A stretch of 64,000 bases of DNA from an uncultured Lachnospiraceae bacterium (GTDB lineage Bacteria; Bacillota; Clostridia; Lachnospirales; Lachnospiraceae). Positions 45,093 to 54,513 of this stretch are shown in pieces (within the stretch, counting starts at the first letter, position 1; each line of letters starts with the position of its first letter). The stretch spans positions 50,042-114,041 of the forward strand of contig CAJUFE010000008.1 in the NCBI GenBank assembly GCA_910585635.1, read 5' to 3'. The translations under genes and the position numbers were made by a program. The notes under the pieces are model-generated. The model did no database searches, was not told the DNA's origin, and saw nothing but the letters and a program-made list of their open reading frames with translations.

Positions 45093-46316
45093 ATGAAGAC
45101 AGCTATAGCGACAGGGCAGACCCCTCAGGATCTGCGGGATGGGAAAAGGCTGATAGCAGGATTTATCGACGCCCAGGTGGTCCGGCGGGGGCTGGACTGG
45201 CGCACGGGCGAGGCGTACCGCATCGACCTGGAGCATTTTTATAAATGGTTGGACGGGGAGGGAGCGCGGGAGGCGGGCAGGGATCTGGTGCGAGAAACGG
45301 GCAGGGACCCAGCGCGAGAAGCGGTCGGAGACCCAGTGGCAGGAGTCGGACAGGAGCTACAGCAGCCGCAGCCACAATTACAGACAGCTGGCGGTCTCCC
45401 GCAGGATGGCCGTGGATGGCAGGAAAAGATGGAAGCCTATCTGGAATATCTGGCTCTGGTGAAAAAGCTGCGCCCTTCTACCGTCGCCAGGAAATATCGG
45501 GTGTTCAATTATTATCTCGCGTATCTGGTGCGGGAAGGGCTCCTGCGGGACTGTGGGCCGTTGAAGCTGAGGCGGGCGGCGGGGAGACCGCGGCGAAGAG
45601 GCTGGGATGGGGATGGGCTGCAGAGTGCAGATCTCCAGAGAGGCACAGATGGCCTGGGTCATGCCGATGTCTGGAGAGACGCAGACAAGCTCCAGGGACG
45701 GAGCCCGGACGGACAGAAAGGTGCAGAGGACTCGGGTGATGCAGGCGGTCCTGGAGATGCACTTGACAGTAAGACATGGAGCGGGCGTCGTGATGCAGAT
45801 AGGATAGACCGATATGAGCCTAAAGCGGAGCGGATGTCGAAGACCGATGTGGACGCTTTCTTCCTGGCCTTGGAGCGGGAATATAGCGGGCTGGAGAGCG
45901 ATTTCCGCAAGCGGGTCTGCCTTCGGGATCTGGTGATGATGGAGCTCTTGTTCTACCATGGGATCGAGGTCACGGAGCTTCTGCGGCTGGAGATATCGGA
46001 CTACGACCGGAAGACCGGTGTGCTGACCGTGCCAAAGAAGAGGGGGAAGACAGAGAGCATCTACCTGTATTCCAGGGCACTGCGGGAGCGGATGGAGCTG
46101 TGGATCCGGGAGCATGGGGAGTTCGAGCGGGTGGCGGAGTATAAGGGGAGGATGTTCCTCTCTAAGCTGGGGAGGCCGCTGTCCATGAAGATGGTGATCA
46201 ATATATTCGAGAAATACCGGGTGCTGGCGGGGATCGAGAAGGAGGTCACGCCCAAGGACCTGAAGGGGTGTATGGGGGAGTATGCAAGGGAATTGATGCG
46301 GGAGTGGTGTGGGTGA
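45093..46316 (+). CDS. Tyrosine-recombinase-like protein lacking catalytic residues
   Basis: 407 residues. An N-terminal SAM-like core-binding region (YRIDLEHFYKWL; YLEYLALVKKLRPSTVARKYR) is followed by an integrase-like fold (LRDLVMMELLFYHGIEVTEL, VPKKRGKTESIYLYSRAL). The usual catalytic residues are gone: GIEVTEL has Glu where Arg I stands, TPKDLKG replaces the HxLR box, and the chain ends before the Tyr motif. Two regions (about 55-105 and 165-250) are repeat-rich inserts. It looks like a degraded or repurposed integrase. It ends directly before the polysaccharide locus. Confidence 0.75.
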   Translation: MKTAIATGQTPQDLRDGKRLIAGFIDAQVVRRGLDWRTGEAYRIDLEHFYKWLDGEGAREAGRDLVRETGRDPAREAVGDPVAGVGQELQQPQPQLQTAGGLPQDGRGWQEKMEAYLEYLALVKKLRPSTVARKYRVFNYYLAYLVREGLLRDCGPLKLRRAAGRPRRRGWDGDGLQSADLQRGTDGLGHADVWRDADKLQGRSPDGQKGAEDSGDAGGPGDALDSKTWSGRRDADRIDRYEPKAERMSKTDVDAFFLALEREYSGLESDFRKRVCLRDLVMMELLFYHGIEVTELLRLEISDYDRKTGVLTVPKKRGKTESIYLYSRALRERMELWIREHGEFERVAEYKGRMFLSKLGRPLSMKMVINIFEKYRVLAGIEKEVTPKDLKGCMGEYARELMREWCG

Positions 46317-46425
46317 TAGGAAAAAGCCGGACAGGTCCGGTGATGGGGCGGTGTATAGGATGGATGCACATGACAGAGCCCCGATCTGGCGGAGTGAAGT
46401 GCTTAAGAGCAAGGAGTGGGATAAC

Positions 46426-47430
46426 GTGAAGACAACGATGCAGGGGAGCCTGATCACAACATTTAGATGTAATGCACATTGCAATATGTGCAATATATGG
46501 AAAGAACCTACTAAACCAGCAGAAGAAATCGACTATCGATATTATAAAAAGCTCCCGGCAGGACTGCGGATTAATATCACAGGAGGAGAAGCGACGCTTA
46601 GAAAAGATATCGATAAGATATTCGAGGTATTGTATCCAAAGGCTTCACTGTTGGAATTGAGTACAAATGGTTACTATACTGAGAAGATCGTTGAGCTGGC
46701 AGAAAGATATCCCAATATCCTCATCCGGGTCAGTCTGGAAGGTCTGCCAAAGCTAAATGACGAAAAACGCGGGATCAAAGATGGGTTCGACCATGCTCTG
46801 CGGACGATGCTGGAATTAAAAAAGACGAAGTGTAAGAATATCGGCTTTTCTGTGGTCATCTCCCCAGATAACTATAAGGATCTGGTGCATCTGTACGAGC
46901 TCTGTGCAGCACTGGATGTGGAGCTGGGGAATTCGGTGGTGCATAATTCCTGGTATTTCCATAAAGAGGACAACCAGATCACCAGCCAAGAAGCATTGGA
47001 AGAACATGAAAAGTTTGTCAAGGCGCTCCTCACATCCAAAAGAAGGAGCTTGAAAGGCAAACTGAAGGATTATGGACGGGCTTATTTCAACAAGAGCATC
47101 CACCGTCGTTTGCGCGGTGACGATCATGGCTATAGACCGCCCTGTGGGGCATTGAAAGATTTCTTTTTCATCGACCCTTGGGGCAATGTCTCTCCCTGCA
47201 ATGGATCGGGGGAAGAATGGATCATCGGGAACATCAAAGAGAACACGTTCGAAGAGATCATGCATTCGACAAAAGCGAAAGAAGCGATGAAGAAGGTCGC
47301 CCGGTGTAAAAGGGATTGTGCGTTCATCGTGACAGAACGGCATGATATGGTCAGGCGGCCCTGGAAGCCGATCATCTGGATCATCCGGAACAAGATCAGG
47401 ATCAGGCAAGGCAGACCGATCTGTTGGTGA
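46426..47430 (+). CDS. Radical SAM protein (SPASM-like)
   Basis: 334 residues from the GTG at 46426, which follows AAGGAG. The radical-SAM cluster motif CNAHCNMC lies at about residues 15-22, with NITGGEA and LELSTNGY typical of the barrel, and a C-terminal cysteine region (PPCGALKDFFFIDPWGNVSP then C) resembling SPASM. It opens the surface-polysaccharide locus and precedes a glycosyltransferase by only six bases. The substrate is unknown; related genes occur in polysaccharide loci. Upstream in-frame starts exist but overlap the integrase gene. Confidence 0.85.
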   Translation: MKTTMQGSLITTFRCNAHCNMCNIWKEPTKPAEEIDYRYYKKLPAGLRINITGGEATLRKDIDKIFEVLYPKASLLELSTNGYYTEKIVELAERYPNILIRVSLEGLPKLNDEKRGIKDGFDHALRTMLELKKTKCKNIGFSVVISPDNYKDLVHLYELCAALDVELGNSVVHNSWYFHKEDNQITSQEALEEHEKFVKALLTSKRRSLKGKLKDYGRAYFNKSIHRRLRGDDHGYRPPCGALKDFFFIDPWGNVSPCNGSGEEWIIGNIKENTFEEIMHSTKAKEAMKKVARCKRDCAFIVTERHDMVRRPWKPIIWIIRNKIRIRQGRPICW

Positions 47431-47436
47431 CCAAAG

Positions 47437-48513
47437 ATGAGGGTATGTGTTATCGGGACAAGAGGTTTTCCACTGATCGAGGGCGGTGTAGAAAAACATT
47501 GTGAAGCACTCTACACCGCTATGGCAAAGGATACGGAAGTGATTGTTTTTCGCAGGAGAGCTTATGTGAAAAATGATATGCGTTATAGAGGTATCCGCTT
47601 TATCGATCTGCCATCGACAAAGATCCGGGGTGTCGAGACGGTGATCCACTCTTTTCTGGCCTCTTTATATGCGGTCATGGTCCATCCAGATATCGTCCAT
47701 TACCATAATATCGGCCCGGCTCTTTTTGCGCCGTTGGTCAAGCTGTGGAAGATCCCCATCATCCTGACCTATCACAGCCCCAATTATGAGCATGCAAAAT
47801 GGGGTGGTTTTGCGAAAAGGCTCCTGCGGTTTAGTGAAAAGGTGGCTTTAAAGTGTGCGGATAAGGTCCTGTTTGTGAACCGCTTCCAGATGGAACGATA
47901 CCCAAGAGCCATCCAGGACAGATCGGTCTATATCCCAAATGGGATCTGTCCACCAGATCTGACGGAAAAGAAAGATCGTCTAGCCGCATTATCGATCGAG
48001 ACTGGTAAGTATATCCTGAGCGTGGGGAGGATCACGCCGGAAAAAGGATTTGATACGCTCATCCGTGGGTTCAGGGCAGCAGAGCTTAAAGGGTATAAGC
48101 TGGTGATCGCGGGGGGCGTTGAGTTTGAAGATGGCTATATGCAGGAATTAAAGAGCCTTTGTGGGGATGCACCGGTGGTCTTCGCCGGATATGTATATGG
48201 CGAGACCCTGGCGCAGCTCTATAAAAATGCTGCGTTATATGTATTAGCCTCCAGAAATGAAGGCTTTCCGCTGGTCCTCCTGGAGGCGATGAGCTATGGG
48301 CTGGATATCCTGGTCAGCGATATCCCTGCCACCCATCTGGTGGAGCTGGATGCAGGCGACTATTTCCCAGAGGGGGATTCAGTGGCTTTGGGAAAGATGA
48401 TCCGGGCAAAGCTGGACCGATGCAAAAAGAGGACATATGATCTGAGCGCATTTGACTGGGGACAGATCGCCGGGCAAGTCGAGACGATCTATAGAGGGTT
48501 GAGCGATAAATAG
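47437..48513 (+). CDS. Family 4 glycosyltransferase (GT-B)
   Basis: 358 residues. The N-terminus has the acceptor-side loop TRGFPLIEGGVEKHCEAL; the C-terminal half has the nucleotide-sugar signature SVGRITPEKGFDTLIRGF and the EGFPLVLLEAMS E-x7-E motif. Cytosolic or membrane-associated, it transfers sugars to a lipid-linked acceptor. It follows the radical SAM gene directly. Confidence 0.92.
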   Translation: MRVCVIGTRGFPLIEGGVEKHCEALYTAMAKDTEVIVFRRRAYVKNDMRYRGIRFIDLPSTKIRGVETVIHSFLASLYAVMVHPDIVHYHNIGPALFAPLVKLWKIPIILTYHSPNYEHAKWGGFAKRLLRFSEKVALKCADKVLFVNRFQMERYPRAIQDRSVYIPNGICPPDLTEKKDRLAALSIETGKYILSVGRITPEKGFDTLIRGFRAAELKGYKLVIAGGVEFEDGYMQELKSLCGDAPVVFAGYVYGETLAQLYKNAALYVLASRNEGFPLVLLEAMSYGLDILVSDIPATHLVELDAGDYFPEGDSVALGKMIRAKLDRCKKRTYDLSAFDWGQIAGQVETIYRGLSDK

Positions 48514-48568
48514 AAGGTCAAGTGATAAATAAAAGGCTAAAAGATCGAGTGAGGGCGGAAAAAAGACC

Positions 48569-49765
48569 ATGAAGATATTGATGATTAATAAGTTTTTATA
48601 CCCCAAAGGAGGATCCGAGACCTATATGCTGGGTCTGGGCAGTCATCTGCAGGGACAAGGGCATGAGGTCCAGTATTTTGGGATGGAAGATGAAAAACGC
48701 TGTGTGGGGAACCGTGTTGGAGCCTACACTTCAAATATGGATCTCCATAGCAGCAAGATCGTCAGGTTTACCTATCCGCTAAAAACGATATACAATGCAG
48801 AAGCCAGAAAAAAGATCCGGCTGGTATTAGATGATCTTTGTCCGGATGTATGCCATATCAACAATTTCAACTATCAGCTCACTCCGTCGATCATATTGGA
48901 GATCGACAGGTGGCGGCGTCAGACTGGTCATAGATGCAATATCGTGTACACGGCACACGACTATCAGCTAGTCTGCCCGAACCATATGTGCCATAACCCC
49001 AATGTGCATAAGAACTGTGAAAGGTGCTTGGGGGGATATTTCATTAATTGTATCCGTGGGAGGTGCATCCATGCTTCTATCCCGAAGTCAGTCATCGGGG
49101 CGATGGAAGGGGCCTTCTGGAGGTGGAAAAGGGTATATGAGAAGATCGATACCGTGATCTGCTGTTCACATTTTATGAAGAGTAAGCTAGGCAGCGATCC
49201 GGTACTGGCTTCTAAAACAGTGGTGATGCATAACTTTATAGATTGTATATCGGAAGGACCTGTGGAAAAAAAGGACTATGTATTATATTTTGGGAGGTAT
49301 TCGGAGGAAAAGGGGATAAGGACACTGATACAGGTTTGTAAGCAGTTGCCGGATATCCCGTTCATTTTTGCTGGGGATGGGCCATTGAAAGGGGAACTGG
49401 AGGGTATCCCGAACATAAAGGATGTAGGTTTTTTGTCAGGGGAGATATTGAGACAGCTGATAAGCGGAGCAAGGTTCTCGGTCTATCCATCAGAATGGTA
49501 TGAGAATTGTCCTTTTTCGGTGATGGAGAGTATAGCGTTGGGGACACCTGTTATTGGAGCGGATATCGGGGGGATACCGGAATTGATCGAAGATGGGAAG
49601 ACTGGAAGGATATTTAAAAGCGGGAGCGAAAGACAGTTAAAAGAAAAGATCTTAGAGTTATGGAAGGATAGAAGAGTAGTGCAAAAATATAGTGAGGATC
49701 ATAGAGATATTTCTTATGATACTTTATCGCGATATTGTGATAAAGTAATGGGGTATTATAAATAA
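48569..49765 (+). CDS. Family 4 glycosyltransferase (GT-B), cysteine-rich acceptor side
   Basis: 398 residues. The N-terminus is MKILMINKFLYPKGGSETYM; the middle has an HDYQLVCPNHMCHNPN segment and cysteine repeats (CERCLGGYFINCIRGRC), as seen in a subgroup of GT4 enzymes. The donor-binding part has YFGRYSEEKGIRTLI and SVMESIALGTPVIG. It is the second glycosyltransferase of the locus. Confidence 0.9.
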   Translation: MKILMINKFLYPKGGSETYMLGLGSHLQGQGHEVQYFGMEDEKRCVGNRVGAYTSNMDLHSSKIVRFTYPLKTIYNAEARKKIRLVLDDLCPDVCHINNFNYQLTPSIILEIDRWRRQTGHRCNIVYTAHDYQLVCPNHMCHNPNVHKNCERCLGGYFINCIRGRCIHASIPKSVIGAMEGAFWRWKRVYEKIDTVICCSHFMKSKLGSDPVLASKTVVMHNFIDCISEGPVEKKDYVLYFGRYSEEKGIRTLIQVCKQLPDIPFIFAGDGPLKGELEGIPNIKDVGFLSGEILRQLISGARFSVYPSEWYENCPFSVMESIALGTPVIGADIGGIPELIEDGKTGRIFKSGSERQLKEKILELWKDRRVVQKYSEDHRDISYDTLSRYCDKVMGYYK

Positions 49766-49871
49766 GGATAGAAACGTGGAAACGGACAGATGGTCTGATG
49801 GGATGATCAGATAAAGAAATATGCTCTGCAGAGACCGCGTTTGTAGTACAAGTGAAGGAGCAAGCTTGCCT

Positions 49872-50969
49872 ATGAATGTGCTTGTAGTCAATCCGATCGT
49901 TTATACATCGGAAATAAAAACAATAAAAAGAGCAGGATCGATCAAAGATACAATGATCTATGATCTGTGTCTAGCTTTTATGGAGAAGGGGCATCAAGTA
50001 GTTTTATATGCTGCAGAGCCATTTAAGCCGCTATCTAAAGAGCGATATCCATTCCAGGTTATCTGGGGCAAGTGCGTGTTTCAGAAGATATGTCAGCCCT
50101 ATCGGCTTCCATTTATGCCTGGACTGTTTAGATACATAAAGGAACATGAAGATATCGACCTTATCATCTGTAGCGAGGTGTTTTCACTTACTACACTTAA
50201 TTCTGTCTGGGCGGCTAACAAGAAGGTTATCGTATGGCATGAACTAGCAGAACATAATGCGATGATGCATCAGATTCCTTCAAAGATCTGGTACAATATA
50301 GTCCCCAGACTGTTTATGAGGGATACAAAAGTTGTAGCCAGATCAAAAGGCGCATATACGTTTATATGTCAGTTTTGCAGAAGCACGGTAAATGAGATCA
50401 TCGGCCATGGTGTTGATCTGAACAGATTTCTGGCAAGTAAAGAGAAAAAAGATTATTTTATTGTCTGTTCTAGGCTAACTAAGAGAAAACGTATCGATGG
50501 TATCCTGTATAGTTTTAAGATGTATGTAGATTTATATGAAAACAGAACAAAACTTTTTATCATCGGTGATGGTGATCAAAGGGTGAGCTTAGAGAAATTG
50601 ACAAGAGATCTTCATTTATCAGATAGGGTGGTCTTTACTGGAAAAATGAGTCATGACCAGTTGATCCCATTTCTTTCTCATGCACTGGCAATGCTTGTAA
50701 ACACAGGGAAGGATAATAGCTTGCTCTCTATTGTGGAATCTCTAGCAGTGGGTACTCCGGTGATCACTACGGATATTCCTTTGGATGCTCCATATATTAA
50801 AGAGCATCGTCTTGGGATCGCAAAGGCTTGGGATCATGAAGATTTAAAAGAGATGGTGGATGATAATCCTTTTTATGTGCAGAATTGTCTGGATCACAGA
50901 AATGCATTGTCTACTTATTATAAAGTGGATAGGTTTATCAAGATCTATTCGGAATGCGACGAGAGATAA
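49872..50969 (+). CDS. Family 4 glycosyltransferase (GT-B)
   Basis: 365 residues from the ATG at 49872 (GAAGGAG upstream). The N-terminal half includes CSEVFSLTTLN; the C-terminal half has CSRLTKRKRIDGILYSF, DRVVFTGKMSHDQL and SIVESLAVGTPVI, the standard GT4 donor signature. The gene is clearly more AT-rich than the core genome, like the rest of this block. Confidence 0.88.
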   Translation: MNVLVVNPIVYTSEIKTIKRAGSIKDTMIYDLCLAFMEKGHQVVLYAAEPFKPLSKERYPFQVIWGKCVFQKICQPYRLPFMPGLFRYIKEHEDIDLIICSEVFSLTTLNSVWAANKKVIVWHELAEHNAMMHQIPSKIWYNIVPRLFMRDTKVVARSKGAYTFICQFCRSTVNEIIGHGVDLNRFLASKEKKDYFIVCSRLTKRKRIDGILYSFKMYVDLYENRTKLFIIGDGDQRVSLEKLTRDLHLSDRVVFTGKMSHDQLIPFLSHALAMLVNTGKDNSLLSIVESLAVGTPVITTDIPLDAPYIKEHRLGIAKAWDHEDLKEMVDDNPFYVQNCLDHRNALSTYYKVDRFIKIYSECDER

Positions 50970-51017
50970 TGTAAGAGGTACAACTAGAAGTGACATGAAA
51001 AAAAAGGGGAGATACAG

Positions 51018-52196
51018 TTGGATAAGATGATCTCAAAGTTAATACTGATATATCCTATCATACAGGGGATCGTGAGCCTTATTTTTAATGGCGAGATGCT
51101 GAACAAACTGTTTGTCTTCTATATGTCATTTGTTTTTTTAATGTACTCTTGCGTTCAGATAAAGAAAAAAGGATATAGGATCAGAAAGGCAAACCTTGCG
51201 ATAATGTTACTTGCGGCAGTATATATCCCTATGGCATATATACAGGAGTTTAGAGCCAAGGATGGCTTAGGTATAAATGGATTTATTTTTTATGTGTATT
51301 TCTGTTTTTATGTATTTATAGCCCTATTTTTAGTTGGAGATAACGAGTTTTCTGAAGCATATCATTCAATATGCTGTGATAGAAGATTTGTCTTAAAGAT
51401 AAGTACTGTTTATGTAGTTTTGATCCTTACAGCCCTGATCCTGAAGATCGGGATAGACTCAGATAAATGGGGAACGACTACTTTTCGTGCGTGGTTTGGA
51501 TTAGCACATGGGTTTTCCTATGAATTGATGGTATTTTTACTCCTTAATCTTTTGATCTGGATAGAATATAAAAGGTTATATACGTGGGGGTTTATAGCGT
51601 TCTTCTTGGTGATCATCTTATTTACTGGAGTTAGGACCAGTTTAGTCGCCGTTCTGGTGATCGGGTTTTTCTACTTTTGGAATATGAGGGTCCAAGGCAA
51701 ATTTAGTGCGATCATGTTAGCAGCGATCGGGATCGGGATCGCATGGAAGATGGGGGTATTTAATACATTGATCGAAAAGACATTGTATTCTATAGCTAAT
51801 GGAGATATAGGAGGATCCAGATTTCGGATCTGGCAGTCGAGCATAGGCTCTTTTTATGACAGCTCTCTTTTTCATAAAATATTTGGGTCTGGGTATGGAT
51901 ATCTGCTGGCTTACAACGATGTTAATGGGATGCAGCGTGTCCATGCGCATAATGATCTTATGATCGCGATGGTTTGTTATGGGTTTACCAGCCTTTTTGT
52001 ATATCTGTATTGTTTGTTTAGATATATAAGATCCAGGTTCAGTACGGTAGGTGGGATCATCTTTATCGTTTTTGTTGCATTTGTTAACGGATACTTTATT
52101 TATGGACCAGTTTTAGGATTGCACTGCATAACTATCCTGGTCGCTTTTTATGGGATCAGCAAAAAGCATTCGAAAATGAGGGTAGTTTGCCGATGA
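51018..52196 (+). CDS. O-antigen ligase/polymerase-like membrane protein
   Basis: 392 residues, about 10-11 TM helices. A large extracytoplasmic loop near the C-terminal third holds RFRIWQSSIGSFYDS and GSGYGYLLAYNDVN with VHAHNDLMIAMVCYG, the usual Wzy/O-antigen-ligase pattern. It would polymerise repeat units outside the membrane. The TTG at 51018 is chosen for its GGGGAG spacing; an ATG lies 9 bp further on. Confidence 0.82.
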   Translation: MDKMISKLILIYPIIQGIVSLIFNGEMLNKLFVFYMSFVFLMYSCVQIKKKGYRIRKANLAIMLLAAVYIPMAYIQEFRAKDGLGINGFIFYVYFCFYVFIALFLVGDNEFSEAYHSICCDRRFVLKISTVYVVLILTALILKIGIDSDKWGTTTFRAWFGLAHGFSYELMVFLLLNLLIWIEYKRLYTWGFIAFFLVIILFTGVRTSLVAVLVIGFFYFWNMRVQGKFSAIMLAAIGIGIAWKMGVFNTLIEKTLYSIANGDIGGSRFRIWQSSIGSFYDSSLFHKIFGSGYGYLLAYNDVNGMQRVHAHNDLMIAMVCYGFTSLFVYLYCLFRYIRSRFSTVGGIIFIVFVAFVNGYFIYGPVLGLHCITILVAFYGISKKHSKMRVVCR

Positions 52197-53353
52197 GAGC
52201 ATTAGTGATAGGTGACTCTTATGATGGATTTGGGTCGGAGATATTTGCTTTAAATCTCATTGACCTATTAAAAAAACATGGATGGGATGTGAGATATATT
52301 TATTTTCACGGGTCTGTGGCAGGCGCGAAAGAGTATACCCAGATCGCATTAAAAAGAAAAGAAAAATGGATAGGTCGTTTTATAGGATTGCCTTCCATCA
52401 GATCGGATCTTAATCGTAATGTCAAGGAGTATGATCCTGATCTTATAATATTGAATAATCCATATTTAGTTCCTCTTAGTATAATACCGGTAGTAAAAAA
52501 GTATAAGACGGTCCGAGTGGTGCACGATTGTAGATGTATATGTCATTCGGGTTCCTGTTTAGATGATAAGATGCAGATATGCCGAGGATATAAATTCGGA
52601 GATTGTTATAAGTGTGGGAAATATGGTCAAAGAAAGTTTTCAAGGGCTCATGTATGGCTTAAATGTCATATCCAGAAAAAACTGAACCAGGCATATCTGA
52701 AAGGGGATATCACTTCTATATTCCCTAGTGATTGGCTAAGGGAATACTGTGTGCCATATAGGATAAATGGTACTACGATCAATAATTATATCGATACAAA
52801 AGATCTTTGTTATCTACCTTCTTTGGATCGAAAAAAATATGTATATATCGGTGGTCTATCGATCTTTAAGGGAACCAAGATATTAGTAATGGAGTTTGAC
52901 AGATTTTCGAAAGATAAAGATGTTGAATTGTATCTGGCAGGACCGCAGGATAAAGATACTACTGCTTTACTTGAAGAATATAAGGAAAACAAAAAAATAC
53001 ACTATATGGGGATCCTTTCTCATGATAAGATCGCTGAGTTTTTGGCTGATAAATATTGCCTGATCATGCCATCGCTGATCATGGACAATTATCCAACAGC
53101 AGTCATCGAAGGGGTGATGGGTGGAAAGCTCATAATAGGGTCAAACAGGGGAGGGATCCCCGAAATGGTAGCTGGCGATGGCTTGATCTTCGATCCAGGG
53201 GTTGATGGAGACCTGTTCAGCAAGTTGGAGTTGAGCCAGACGATGGCTGATGACTTGGTAGAGAAAAAGATATCGGATGCATATGAGCGGATGAAAAACA
53301 TAACGGAAGGATACTATTTTACTGCTCTGATGGATGTATATTCTAAGTTGTAG
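52193..53353 (+). CDS. Family 4 glycosyltransferase (GT-B)
   Basis: 386 residues starting at the ATG at 52193, overlapping the polymerase stop by four bases. N-terminal half with a cysteine cluster (CRCICHSGSCLDDKMQIC; CYKCGKYG). The donor part has YIGGLSIFKGTKIL, IHYMGILSHDKIAEF and PTAVIEGVMGGKLIIG. AT-rich. Confidence 0.85.
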   Translation: MRALVIGDSYDGFGSEIFALNLIDLLKKHGWDVRYIYFHGSVAGAKEYTQIALKRKEKWIGRFIGLPSIRSDLNRNVKEYDPDLIILNNPYLVPLSIIPVVKKYKTVRVVHDCRCICHSGSCLDDKMQICRGYKFGDCYKCGKYGQRKFSRAHVWLKCHIQKKLNQAYLKGDITSIFPSDWLREYCVPYRINGTTINNYIDTKDLCYLPSLDRKKYVYIGGLSIFKGTKILVMEFDRFSKDKDVELYLAGPQDKDTTALLEEYKENKKIHYMGILSHDKIAEFLADKYCLIMPSLIMDNYPTAVIEGVMGGKLIIGSNRGGIPEMVAGDGLIFDPGVDGDLFSKLELSQTMADDLVEKKISDAYERMKNITEGYYFTALMDVYSKL

Positions 53354-53377
53354 AGCACGATACAAGGAGGATAGATC

Positions 53378-54472
53378 TTGAGAAATGTGATCATCATATG
53401 TAATACATATTATCAATTGATCATGGCTGTTCAATTGAGATGTACAATAAAAAAGGATGATGATGTGACCTTGATTCTTTCGGATCAGTCGAATAACGCC
53501 AGTTGTGTCAGTGAGTCACTGAAGAAAACAGGCCTGTTTGGAGCAGTATATTTTGTAGAGAACAGAGAGTTCATAAAGAAACATGCTTCAAGGGTCAAAG
53601 CAGCGAAGGATGTATTCCAGGCGGTGACCGGAAATATCAAGATGTATTCATTTCTGTCAGAAGATAAGAAGTATGATGAGTTGATCTTTTACAATCCGGA
53701 TACGGCAACACACTGTTTATTTGCTATCCTGTATAAAAGAAATACGGATATGATCGTTTCCAGATATGAAGAAAGTATCATTTCTTATGGCCTTAAATGT
53801 ATATTGGATCCCAAAATGCGTATGATCTATATGATCAGAAGGATAGAAGGAAAGAAAAATCTTTTGGAAAACGTCACGAGCTTTTATTGTGTACATCCTG
53901 AGCTTTATCGAGGTGATAAGGTCCCGATAAAGATACCAGATATAAAAGAAGATGACATAAAACTTAGAAATATCCTTGGTGGAGTCTTTGGGGTCGATAG
54001 AGGTGACCTAAGATATGATGCCAAGTATATCTACTTTTCTAGCATTTTTGATATCGAGGGAGACGAGCCTGCAGGGGAGCTAGCACTGATCCAGCGGATC
54101 GCAGAACTGGTAGGAAAAGATGATCTGCTCGTTAAGGTACATCCCAGAGATGATGTAAAAAGGTTTACAGATGCTGGATTGAAGGTGGATGCTAGATCGT
54201 CGGTCCCATGGGAGATCATACAATTGAGCCAAGACTTTTCAGAGTATATATTTTTAACTGCCTGTTCATCTAGCGTCATCACCGTCAGCGCGGTCACAGA
54301 AAAGGCGCCACAGATCTATTTTCTATATAAGCTATGCGAGGGAGATAATGACCAACTTATAAACGCATCCCATTCGATAGAGGATATATTTAAGATGGGA
54401 GGAGATAAGTATCTCCCAAGTGCGCACATCGTAGATACAATTGATGATCTTAGGCAGATGCTTAAAGTATAA
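53378..54472 (+). CDS. GT52/sialyltransferase-like glycosyltransferase
   Basis: 364 residues, TTG start after GGAGG. The N-terminus is IIICNTYYQLIMAVQL; toward the C-terminus the pair LLVKVHPRDD (about residue 252) and TACSSSVITVS (about 295) match the HP and SS motifs of bacterial sialyl- and polysialyltransferase-type enzymes (GT52-like). Such enzymes use CMP-activated sugar acids. A CMP-sugar synthetase (kdsB-like) lies 4.4 kb downstream in the same locus, so this is the likely transferase of that residue. This link is inference. Confidence 0.75.
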   Translation: MRNVIIICNTYYQLIMAVQLRCTIKKDDDVTLILSDQSNNASCVSESLKKTGLFGAVYFVENREFIKKHASRVKAAKDVFQAVTGNIKMYSFLSEDKKYDELIFYNPDTATHCLFAILYKRNTDMIVSRYEESIISYGLKCILDPKMRMIYMIRRIEGKKNLLENVTSFYCVHPELYRGDKVPIKIPDIKEDDIKLRNILGGVFGVDRGDLRYDAKYIYFSSIFDIEGDEPAGELALIQRIAELVGKDDLLVKVHPRDDVKRFTDAGLKVDARSSVPWEIIQLSQDFSEYIFLTACSSSVITVSAVTEKAPQIYFLYKLCEGDNDQLINASHSIEDIFKMGGDKYLPSAHIVDTIDDLRQMLKV

Positions 54473-54513
54473 GGGTACAAAGATAGATATTTTATGTGGC
54501 AAGGATATAGAAC

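Noticed and set aside
45378..46493. 371-codon minus-strand frame opposite the integrase-like gene
   Set aside because: Low-complexity Leu/Pro/His-rich translation; no ribosome site or family match, while the plus strand has a recognisable fold.
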